From Didymodactylos carnosus (taxonomy: Eukaryota; Rotifera; Eurotatoria; Philodinida; Philodinidae): a stretch of DNA of 22,347 nt. The translations under genes and the position numbers were made by a program. Positions 9,852-17,823 of the stretch are shown piece by piece (the stretch's first letter is position 1; the number at the start of each line of letters is the position of its first letter). The notes beneath the pieces are model-generated. The model saw nothing but the letters and a program-made list of their open reading frames with translations, did not search any database and had not been told where the DNA came from. The stretch lies in NCBI GenBank assembly GCA_905250885.1, contig CAJNOQ010002858.1:1-22347 (forward strand), given 5' to 3'.

Positions 9852-11430
9852 ATCAATTGGAGACAAATTTAGTATTATGGGCTGTATGTGCCATTCTTTT
9901 GTTTGAATTATTAATTATTATTTGTTTGTGTCGTTGTTTCTTTAATCGAATTAAACCTAAACGTTTCTATGTTAAAGTAAGCTTTCGATTTTTGTTAAAA
10001 AAATAAATCAGCAAATATCTTTTCTTTCATAATTTTAGCGTGAGGAATATGAATATCTCCATGGACCACACTCTGCAAGATTTCAGTCTACTATTCTTCG
10101 TCCACCACATGCTGATGAGTTGGCTCTCGTTGGAACATTGAATGGACGAAATCAAATATCCTATAATAATGGTATACCAAATTTAGCTTATTATCCAGAT
10201 GAAGATGATTTACGTTCAATACCTCAGCCACACTCGTTACCACCACCACCACCATCATTGTCATCGACGACAACTCAATATCATCCTCAACAACAATTAA
10301 ATTGGATCGAAATGAGACCGTCTACTGGTTTTATAAATACTAGTCAATTATCTCCGTCTGACTATGACATAAACTCATACCAACCACCACTAACAGGTAG
10401 TGTATTACAGCTACCACCACCTCCACTCATTCGACAGTTACACCCAACAACCCTTGAATCACATCACGACGACATTGAGGATGATGATATAGATGACGAT
10501 TTAGCATTTCACACTCTTCCCCCACCAAACACCAATGCCTACGGTGATATAATAAAACGTACAGATATTTCAACCGACACAGCCAACTATCCGTCAACTA
10601 TTGTTGTGCCAAAATCAATATTAAAAGGAAATGCAAACACTCCACCATTGGAAGTAGAACAACAATCGTCTTATTATAATCGTCCATATTCTATTAACGA
10701 TGATATTTCTCCTCAACGAAGCCGAACATCGTCGAGACATGATGGTGATATTAGCCATCAGCCACAATCAAGAATTCCGAGCACGACAATTTCTCAGTTA
10801 CACTATACCGAGGGATCGCCACGCACATCGGTTAAAGTCAATACTGACGAATCGATAGCCGATAAATTTATACGAATAGATTATTCAGTACCAGTGCCAA
10901 CGTACGAAAAACGATTACCCATCGAATCTAAATTATCTGGTCGTTATCGTATGAGATATGCGAGTGTTAGTCAATTGAACGATGTTGAATGGGAAGTACC
11001 AAGAGAATTTCAGACAATTGTCTATGAATTATCTGATGAAGGACAGACAATAAAAGGTGCTCTACTCTATGATGCAAATAATAATAACAATAAAATGTCA
11101 GAAAAACAAAAGAGAAATCAGAGAGTATCATCGTACGACGATAACAGAATCGAATATGAATCTCCTTCATCCATTATACATGACCAACGTAGTATTCGAC
11201 AACGAAGTCAGTCGGCACACGATGATGATCGAGATATAAAACGGACGCGTTACCATCATGACACTAGTCATGTCTCACAAAATCGGACAATCACCGATTC
11301 TGATCCCTACATTTCAAGAGTATTTGTTCCATGGGATGAAAATCCAGATAATACAAAAAGAAAAAAATTACAACAATTTAATCATACAGATGAGCATGGT
11401 GATGAAATCCAACAAGCATTCGAGTATTAA
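9848..11430 (+). CDS. Single-pass membrane protein with long disordered cytoplasmic tail (506 residues, 2 exons)
   Basis: Coding is join(9848-9976, 10039-11430), 43 plus 463 codons, phase 0. Exon 1 encodes seven residues, then a hydrophobic segment (about 8-28) with an acidic Glu20 inside it, and Cys at 14, 26, 28 and 30. A basic stretch follows (R29, R34, K36, K38, R39, K43). This predicts an outside N terminus and a cytoplasmic tail, with the Cys cluster a possible palmitoylation site. Exon 2 is the whole tail. It has proline runs after Leu (LPPPPP at 110-115, LPPPP at 168-172, LPPP at 203-206), an acidic block (187-197), a SILK tetrapeptide (236-239), a more ordered-looking stretch (about 324-388, with WEVPREFQTIVYELSDEG), an Asn run (390-394) and basic patches (444-447, KRKK at 483-486). 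The Leu-Pro motifs resemble EVH1/SH3-type ligands. I do not recognise the family; a scaffold or adaptor role is inference only. Codon use is consistent along the length and no breaks are seen. Confidence 0.85.
9977..10038 (+). other. 62-base GT..AG intron of the membrane-protein gene
   Basis: The donor is AAA then GTAAGC and the acceptor ends AATTTTAG. The intron holds in-frame stops (AAATAAATCAG), so it must be removed to join the two open exons. Splicing keeps phase 0, joining Lys43 to Arg44. Its position separates the membrane anchor from the cytoplasmic tail. Confidence 0.88.
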
Positions 11431-11440
11431 AAGTTAAATG

Positions 11441-11446
11441 ATTAAA
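11441..11446 (+). terminator. Possible poly(A) signal, ATTAAA
   Basis: ATTAAA lies 10 bases after the TAA of the membrane-protein gene, and another copy overlaps the stop codon itself. No AATAAA is found within about 700 bases. A 5' splice-like ATG/GTAAGA lies at 11449, so a spliced 3' UTR is also possible. Confidence 0.2.
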
Positions 11447-12888
11447 TGGTAAGAAAAAGGACAGCTTCTCAGGTATAGTTGTAGCCTAATGGAAACATTG
11501 TCTTCAAAGAGAATGAATGCACTCGCTTGTATGACGCTATACATTTGTTAAAATATTTCTTCAGTATTCTCTCTTTTGACACTTTAAGAATGAGAAACGA
11601 GTCTACAGAAAATATTTTTTGGAAAAACCGTCCCTAAGCAAAGATTTGTCCAATAATGACTATCCGTCCATACTATTGAGTAAAACACATCTCCGCCGTT
11701 GACTTGATTTCAATTTTATACTTACTTTTTCGTACAAAACACAGTATTACATTGAATATCTGCGACAATTTATTTTTTGTTTTTTTGAAGACTGCGCTAC
11801 GTTTTGTGCAAAATGCTATAAGATATACAATTATTTTTATTCATATCGCAGATAATTGTTAAAAGTCCGATATTAGATATGTAGCTTAGCAAAAATAGAT
11901 TTTTTTCTCTATTATGTGAGAATGATTGATATTTAGTCAATTCATTTTGAAGCAAAGACTAAAATATCTGGAATATTTTTTTTTGCATTTTTGGCTTATT
12001 TTGAACCTATTATCAAAAACGGTTGTTTTTTTATTTTCTTGTTGATAGTGGTTTGTTTTTCGATGTTTTATCAATTTTTTTGTAACATTTGTTGACTCTG
12101 TTATAGTGTGTGGTAGACGCACACACACAAAAGTTTGATAGCAGCTAAATAACAGTATACAAATTTAGAGAACTCTTAAAAAATAAACTTTACATACTAA
12201 AGATGATAGTTTATGCAAATAGATTAACTAAATAAGTAGCTAAGAATTAACTCATAGATGTTAGAGCTCGATGCTATCGAGTATATGAAATACAAACTTT
12301 TCTGTCACTTTTATTTGCCGCAATAATTCATGAGTAGTAATTAATTTTGAAGAAATGTCAACATCACGTGTCTTTGGCATCGTTGTCCTGACTAAATCAG
12401 AAGTATTTTGTCACTTTTTTGATAGGTTTTCAAATGTATTTTCCGTACTTCCCTGTTAAAAAGCTATCTCGATAACTACGAATCGTTCTTAACTAAACTG
12501 TCAGAGGATATCAACCATGTCAAAGTATGCCCATCAAATTCTTTTTAACTTCTTTTACTATCGTTTATGAAAGAGCACCATAACAGAGTCAAAATGAGAC
12601 TGTTCGCATTTTCCCAAACTACGCAACGGCTGATCTTGATGTGAAAAGCCTGATACATATTTATGCTTGAAAAAGATATACTCAAAGTGGCTTGAATGAT
12701 ATGTCGTTTGTCTGGTACTTGCAGGCTACCATGTTCGAACCTTGTTGTAGCTAAGTTACATAATAATCTGAGCCAAGTTTATTCATGCCTTAGTTCCTCG
12801 AATCATCCTTCTGTCGGCACGTACTAAATTGAGACGTACAGTACAGTTTCTCCAGTTAGAGGCTACGACTTTCAGAATGAACTAGTAC
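11447..12888. other. Non-coding, with weak open stretches
   Basis: Mostly A+T-rich DNA. Two short plus-strand stretches look somewhat protein-like: 40 codons ending TAA near 12546 (containing YLDNYESFLTKLSEDINHV), and about 25 codons near 12590-12668 (ETVRIFPNYATADLDV). They are in different frames, have no clear splice sites and may be chance or relics. A short ACACACACA tract lies at 12120-12128. Confidence 0.4.
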
Positions 12889-13179
12889 GTGGTTATTAAC
12901 TGTGTATCGAAAGTGCTAACTACTTCAGACCCTACATCACCAACGGTATGTTCCATGGAAGGCGAGAGAGATGCAGTCAGAGAGAGCGGGGTCGCTGGTC
13001 TCTATACGCCGCCGTTGGCTCTGTTACCGATCATCGGCTTTGTTCAGAGGAACAAAAACGTCAGTGTTATTGCTTACCATCTCAAGACATTAGGCAACGA
13101 TGTGGTGTTTTGTGAAAAAATGAATACATTGTTCTTTTTGATTTCCATCGATGTACTAAAAAATCAATTCTTTGCCTAA
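12889..13179 (+). CDS. Hypothetical ORF in a G+C-richer patch
   Basis: The frame is open from at least 12889 to TAA at 13177-13179; the first ATG is at 12955 (MEGERDAVRESGVAGLYTPP). The patch at about 12950-13050 is clearly richer in G+C than its surroundings, which lowers stop frequency in every frame and is a common mark of inserted or element-derived DNA. No known domain, signal peptide or splice junction is apparent. It may be a relic of a mobile element. Confidence 0.2.
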   Translation: MVINCVSKVLTTSDPTSPTVCSMEGERDAVRESGVAGLYTPPLALLPIIGFVQRNKNVSVIAYHLKTLGNDVVFCEKMNTLFFLISIDVLKNQFFA

Positions 13180-13549
13180 AGTCTCCAGTAAAAATAATTT
13201 TCTCTCTCTAGGAACGTTGGAAAAACTTCATGGCTACAAAGAGTAAAAACCACCTAAAAACGTTCAATTGAGCTCAAATCTGACATACATCTTTTTACAT
13301 ACCTGTAGGTTTAGCATATTTTTACGTACTTGCTTTGGGACTTCACGATAGGTTTTCTAAAACGTCAAATTTTCTCGATAAGATGCGTTTTTCTCAACTA
13401 AAACAGCATATTTGGAATCAACACAGAAAAGTGCATTGAATAAGACAAATGAAGGAATATAAGACAAAAATAGACAAAAAACTTTTTCAGACCAAAAAAC
13501 GAGACATCAAATTTTCTCAACCGCGTTTGTCTGAAAAGTTATTTTTCAG

Positions 13550-13892
13550 AATCTCCTTGTTTCTCATTATCATGGACATTTCAGGTACGTGGAATCAAAT
13601 TAAATTAAAATAATTGTTTCACAAGGGTAAATCAAATGTCCACATGACATGCAAAAATCGCCGACTTGGGGATGTCACTTCAGCATCATTCAATAGAGAA
13701 ATTGTGATGATCCATGGAAATTTATCATCGACAGTTTTCTTAACAAATAATTCAATTGTTTTTATTTTAAATAACGGCATATATTTTGTTGAACATGGTA
13801 ATTTTGATCCAGACAGTTTTATTCAATCATTATTTTCATTAGTGAATAAAACATTGATTTATTTTATATCCAACTTTTCCAGTTTTTTGTAA
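13550..13892 (+). CDS. Candidate two-exon gene segment, unknown product
   Basis: A T-rich acceptor (GTTATTTTTCAG, ending 13549) opens a 35-base stretch that ends at a GTACGT donor (13585). A 41-base intron would end at TTGTTTCACAAG (13625), and the next stretch runs open to TAA at 13890-13892. The two join in phase 0, reading across CFSLSWTFQ into GKSNVHMTCKNRRLG. The second part reads like a real protein (DVTSASFNREIVMIHGNLS, then a hydrophobic run and GIYFVEHGNFDPDSF). There are a few Cys, no clear domain and no ATG at the start, so further 5' exons would be needed. An AATAAA at 14049-14054 could serve as poly(A) signal. The intron is shorter than the 62-base one of the confident gene. It may be a live gene, a relic or chance. 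Confidence 0.35.
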
Positions 13893-14170
13893 AGTTTCGA
13901 AACTGTTTATCGCTACTGATTTTGGCATTTGATTTCAATTGTTGGATGTAAGATACAATCGAGAAAACTTAAATCATTGCGTAAAGTTGGACTCGATTCG
14001 TTTTTTATTGTGTGTACCAGCCAGTTTAATGATCACGTTACAATGTACAATAAAATTGTATCCAACAATTGCTTTTTTCATGGTGGTGTATCTAATCCCA
14101 CTTTCTAAATGATTGCACTAGTAGTCGACATATTAGACAATAGACTAGTTCAATCTGTACTAGAGGTGGA
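13893..14170. other. Spacer with a broken inverted repeat
   Basis: A perfect 12-base inverted pair (CAATTGTTGGAT at 13936-13947 and its complement at 14060-14071) is extended by ACAAT/ATTGT with a 7-base gap in the left copy. Otherwise there is nothing I can support. Confidence 0.45.
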
Positions 14171-14330
14171 ATTGGTTTGGTCTACCTAACCGAACCCAAT
14201 AGAACTTTCCTGAAAGTAGATTGGTTTGGTTTAGTCTGAATGGCTTTTGTCGAAGGATTTGTAAAAATCAATTTTGCGCTGATTCGTATCAGATTGGTTT
14301 TGCTTGAAAAACTTTCCTGGAACTGAAAAA
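14171..14330. repeat. Degenerate short repeats with a GATTGGTTTGGT core
   Basis: ATTGGTTTGG begins at 14171, 14220 and, altered to ATTGGTTTTG, at 14293. AACTTTCCTG recurs at about 14203 and 14311. The first copy forms an imperfect hairpin with AACCGAACCCAAT ending at 14200. It looks like a small, eroded tandem or element-end array. Confidence 0.45.
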
Positions 14331-14779
14331 TAACTTTTTTCGATCGGAGATATTTTTGCCTTCCACTGCGATACTGGCCGTCAGCCGACCCAGAAACTAA
14401 TGAAACAAGAAAATACATTTTATCGCTTGTAAAATCGTTTTCTCTATCTAAATCAAGTAAAACGAGACATTTAACACCAAGTTTTCCATTATTTTTCGGC
14501 CAGAAACTGGAAAATTAGTGAAAAATACAAGTTTTTATCTCTCACGATATATAACTAAGTCTCTATCCGATGGCTATTTTTGCACTTTCGGTTACACTCC
14601 CGATTACATGCGAGGCAGACGGACAGGACACGAACGGCGTAGTGTCTGGTGATTCGTAACGGACTGTTTTGTTCTCTTCTCTCGTTAGTACCAGTCTCAT
14701 CAACTAACGCCAACAATAGTAATTGTCGAAATAAAGGTGTATTTGTACTAGAGCAAGGATTGGATCTTTCTTGTGGCTT
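14331..14779. other. G+C-richer flank of the foldback element
   Basis: Base composition rises at about 14560-14780. Open frames of 66-78 codons exist on both strands here with no family resemblance, as expected when stop codons are scarce. The stretch may belong to the same insertion as the foldback. Confidence 0.35.
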
Positions 14780-15111
14780 ACGAGGGAACATTCCCAGGTG
14801 CCGGAATCCGATTTCGTCCGTTCATGTGCCGATCGATAGGCCCTATTGAGGTGTGAAAAAGCCTCAAAGGATAGCTGCCCGATTTGCTTCCTTCCAAAGT
14901 TACACCCGTTTTTCTGTTTTTCCTAGCGAAAAACGCACTACATTGAAAAATTCATAACTCAGTCAGTTTTTTCAATATCCGCTTGAAAGTTTCATCGAAA
15001 ACAGGTGACCTGGTCTAGTATTTATGCTGAAAGTTTCAGCCTTCAACTGTGTTTCCTTTTCGAGATACAGAATTTTTCGTTCTTCAAACGATTGCTGTGC
15101 CAATTACATGA
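14780..15111 (+). repeat. Left arm of the foldback
   Basis: Begins with ACGAGGGAACATTCCC and ends CCAATTACATGA. It pairs with 15506-15837. Confidence 0.92.
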
Positions 15112-15505
15112 TCACTTTGAGCGTTCGCGACAGATATCTTTCGAATAACCTTTTAAATACTTTTCCAGGACTCTATACAGTGCAACACGTCTTCGTCTCG
15201 CTGGGTGTGAGAATAGGTCTGCTTGTCTGTTGGTAGATGCTGTCTGATGAAGTTCGATAAGAGTAATGTGACATTGTGTGGATTTATCATTTTTGGATTT
15301 CCTTCAGTATTTTGGTAAAGTTCGTCTGGAAAGAGTAAGAGAAAAGTTTAAGAGATAGGTCTTTTTGTGTTTGCTTTGTTTCTTGCTGCTTTATTCAGTT
15401 ATTAAGTTTAACAATTTCACAATTTAAAAGTACTTTAAGTGGCAAGAAACCATGAGATCCGTTTACATGACTGAAATCAGCTGATTAAAAGAAAAGTGAC
15501 AGTGT

Positions 15506-15837
15506 TCATGTAATTGGCACAGCAATCGTTTGAAGAACGAAAAATTCTGTATCTCGAAAAGGAAACACAGTTGAAGGCTGAAACTTTCAGCATAAATACT
15601 AGACCAGGTCACCTGTTTTCGATGAAACTTTCAAGCGGATATTGAAAAAACTGACTGAGTTATGAATTTTTCAATGTAGTGCGTTTTTCGCTAGGAAAAA
15701 CAGAAAAACGGGTGTAACTTTGGAAGGAAGCAAATCGGGCAGCTATCCTTTGAGGCTTTTTCACACCTCAATAGGACCTATCGATCGGCACATGAACGGA
15801 CGAAATCGGATTCCGGCACTTGGAAATGTTCCCTCGT
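15506..15837 (-). repeat. Right arm of the foldback
   Basis: Reverse complement of the left arm. The three differences all lie within about 70 bases of the outer end, and in each the right arm has an A-T pair where the left has G-C. Confidence 0.92.
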
Positions 15838-16387
15838 TAGTTTAAGGGCAACGATAGTAAGTACTGATTATATATTTGTGCCTATATCAAGGAAGAAAGT
15901 TTTACATTTTAGCCTCCTAGGGCAACGATGACAACGCTTTTTCAAAATCTTCTCAAACCCAATTGAAACAAAACAGCAAACATAGATTTTCACTTACATT
16001 AAGCAATGTTTATTGTTCATTACTAATTTCAATACCCTAGCGATCATGTACTATAGGTGACATGACTTCTCTCAAATTCCAGTAGAAACCGGATCCGTTT
16101 AGAATCACAATATATCAGTACATATTAGGCTATTTTCATGTAGTATTGAAAGATTTGTAATTTACTCAAAATTAGTTCAGAACACTCCAGAAATTTAAAA
16201 TATATTACAAATTTGCTGCTTTATCTGTTTGTATGATTTAGGGTATCTCTAGGTTTGTCAACATGTAAAAGAGCTTTGTCCGTTGTATTTGTTTTTTGCA
16301 TGTTTTATCTGGGACTATTCCCGTTGAATATCATGTTAGACAAATAAGTGTTACTAAGGCGTTGTTGCAGTGAAATTTGCCATTAAG
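15838..16387. other. No supported gene
   Basis: Holds a short direct similarity to the left flank of the foldback (15849-15893 against 14711-14759) and two copies of GGGCAACGAT (15847 and 15919). The rest is A+T-rich and uninformative. Confidence 0.45.
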
Positions 16388-16550
16388 CACAGGGCGTACC
16401 TGTGTACAGCAGGGGGCAGTCCTGCCAAAAAAAGTTTTCGTTCTTCCAAAAAAGATGATGTTTTGAAGAGCGAAAGGCACAAAACAGAAATTTTTCTGAA
16501 AGCAAGGGCGTGGTAACCACCCCCACAAACCCCCAGTAGGTACGCCCTTG
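16388..16550. mobile_element. 163-bp MITE-like element with AGGGCGTACCT ends
   Basis: The left end (CACAGGGCGTACCT) and right end (AGGTACGCCCTTG) form an 11-bp perfect inverted core. ATTAA occurs next to each end (16382-16386 and 16551-16555) as a possible target duplication. Inside are an imperfect stem (16436-16451 with 16461-16475), a short CAGAAATTTTTCTG palindrome and a second pair of ends (CAAGGGCGT at 16503, ACGCCCTTG ending 16550) around a C-rich core. G+C is far above the surroundings. No transposase is encoded; the minus-strand open frames over it are by-products. The superfamily cannot be assigned by eye. Confidence 0.68.
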
Positions 16551-16745
16551 ATTAAACAAAGAACAAAAGCAAAACACAAAATATCTTTTCCTGATTAATC
16601 ATGTGCTAATCTAATTATGTAATAATGACTTACTACGTGGAACACTGTTTACATTAACACCGACAGCGTAGTTTATTTGAGATATAAGAACGTTTTGAGT
16701 TTTTCACACATAAATAAATTGTTTAATTTATAATCTTGGTATAAA

Positions 16746-16907
16746 ATGACAGCTGTGTCGACGTGCCATTCGTCAATTAATATTTTATCAGTGCCGCCGA
16801 TAGAGGAAGAAAATTCAAGAATTAATCGATTACATCATCGAAATATTTTTGCTCCACTGTCGATGAACCGACCATTATTCTGTAACAATCTGCGCAGGTT
16901 TCTGTGA
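16746..16907 (+). CDS. ATG-initiated ORF truncated by an inverted repeat (possible first exon)
   Basis: ATG at 16746 starts a frame whose first 42 codons are unlike the A+T-rich surroundings (MTAVSTCHSSINILSVPPIE, then LHHRNIFAPLSMNRP). The reading then runs into the left arm of the inverted repeat at 16874 and stops at TGA 16905-16907, so the last 11 residues are probably not original. The N-terminal part is polar, with PP and an EEE patch, as in cytoplasmic N termini. No signal peptide and no family are recognised. I see no continuation beyond the repeat. It may be the 5' piece of a gene broken by an insertion, or chance. Confidence 0.32.
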   Translation: MTAVSTCHSSINILSVPPIEEENSRINRLHHRNIFAPLSMNRPLFCNNLRRFL

Positions 16908-16975
16908 CAGATCTGCAGAGAGTTTTGAATTTACAAATTTCTGTATGAAACCTGCGCAGATTGTTACAGAATAAT
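16874..16975. mobile_element. Perfect 29-bp inverted repeat around a 44-base spacer
   Basis: 16874-16902 and 16947-16975 are exact reverse complements (core TTCTGTAACAATCTGCGCAG). A third, diverged copy of the outer 20 bases lies at 17132-17151 in the same orientation as the left arm (18 of 20 match), and TCTGCGCAGA, itself palindromic, at 17114-17123. The set may mark one element of about 280 bases (16874-17151) or nested copies of a short hairpin element. Confidence 0.78.
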
Positions 16976-17113
16976 CAACAGATTTATATTGCATATTTAA
17001 CTGCATATTTACTATATGCTACAGTCTCAACGAAATTGTTTGCCAGACATGTACAGACAAAAATTTCGTAAAAATAAAAATATGTACAGAAATTTTTCAA
17101 ACTCTAGAAATAA

Positions 17114-17151
17114 TCTGCGCAGAAGCTATCGATATTCTGTAGCAATCTGCG
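17114..17151. repeat. Diverged third copy of the CTGCGCAG repeat unit
   Basis: A perfect 10-base palindrome TCTGCGCAGA is followed 8 bases later by ATATTCTGTAGCAATCTGCG, which matches the left arm at 16875-16894 at 18 of 20 positions. Confidence 0.65.
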
Positions 17152-17219
17152 ACATGTAACTCTGCACATAGGCAACGGAATCGTGAGGACGACCCCTTAG
17201 ATTTCGAAATGTAAAACTC

Positions 17220-17248
17220 GTGGGGACAGGATGCTAAGTGGTCCCCAC
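17220..17248. repeat. Small hairpin GTGGGGAC / GTCCCCAC
   Basis: The 8-bp perfect arms enclose 13 bases. A related TCGTGAGGACGACCCC lies upstream at 17181. Together they look like ends or a subterminal repeat of a small eroded element. Confidence 0.5.
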
Positions 17249-17421
17249 AACTGTGAAGATTTATTTTTTGAATTTGTCATATAACTGCTATATCTTCCTA
17301 CCTTTAACGTCTTTTTCTATTTATTATAAGTGTACATGGGATAAACTACAGAGAAAACAAGGATTTAATCTCGATTTGTTTCTAATTACTCACACTCACA
17401 TTTGATTCACAGTAGAGCAAG

Positions 17422-17440
17422 TTGGAGTAATTCTGGACAG
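17422..17440 (+). repeat. 19-base direct repeat, copy 1
   Basis: TTGGAGTAATTCTGGACAG matches copy 2 at 17805-17823 at 18 of 19 bases, 383 bases apart. Such repeats can be the ends of an inserted segment or sub-terminal motifs of a DNA transposon. No inverted copy was found. Confidence 0.6.
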
Positions 17441-17804
17441 CCTCTCAAATTTTCACACTATTTTGAGCGTACTTGAAGCAAAAAATGACGCTTCACAGAT
17501 GGATAGACCGGACATTTCTCTATCTACTAATGTAAAAATCTTGTTGAAGTTCAATAAGATTAATTAGTACTCACCAATTTCCAGACAGTTCCTATCAAAC
17601 GTCCAGTAAAAATGGCTGGAAGAAAGTAAAACAACTTTTTTTCAAGGGCAAAATTTTACCTTTCTAGTTAAAAATTATACTATCTTGTAGAGAACTTTGG
17701 GTTTTATCTACCTCGTAAATTGTTGGTCCTTTAGATATATCCTTGATTAATTCATTAAAATTGCCAAAATAAAAGAACACAGTTGTCAGTTTTATTTTTC
17801 TTGC

Positions 17805-17823
17805 TTGGAGTAATTATGGACAG
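17805..17823 (+). repeat. 19-base direct repeat, copy 2
   Basis: TTGGAGTAATTATGGACAG, differing from copy 1 by C to A at position 12. Confidence 0.6.

Larger units (their letters stand above)
14780..15837. mobile_element. Foldback element: 332-bp inverted arms around a 394-bp spacer
   Basis: The left arm (14780-15111) and right arm (15506-15837) are reverse complements over 332 bases with three mismatches and no gaps. The inner ends share seven more bases (AAAGTGA) beyond a 6-base indel. The spacer (15112-15505) is not repeated in the window and encodes nothing recognisable. Near-identity of the arms in otherwise eroded DNA suggests a recent insertion, arm-to-arm conversion or selection on the hairpin. 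No transposase and no clear target duplication are seen, so a non-autonomous foldback-type element is the likely class. A transcript across it would form a very long RNA hairpin. Confidence 0.88.

Noticed and set aside
10091..11239. Antisense and alternate-frame ORFs within the membrane-protein gene
   Set aside because: They lie wholly inside the confident exon 2 and are shadows of its codons.
12690..12760. tRNA or tRNA-derived SINE, from a perfect B-box match (GTTCGAACC at 12733)
   Set aside because: The bases around the loop do not form a T stem, the best A-box match has a mismatch, and no acceptor stem is seen.
14555..15236. ORFs of 66-78 codons on both strands in and beside the foldback
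   Set aside because: Stops are scarce there because of higher G+C. Frames cross the arm boundary and show no family features.
16331..16579. Minus-strand ORFs of 64 and 82 codons
   Set aside because: They run across the MITE ends and their G+C-rich repeats; by-products of the element.
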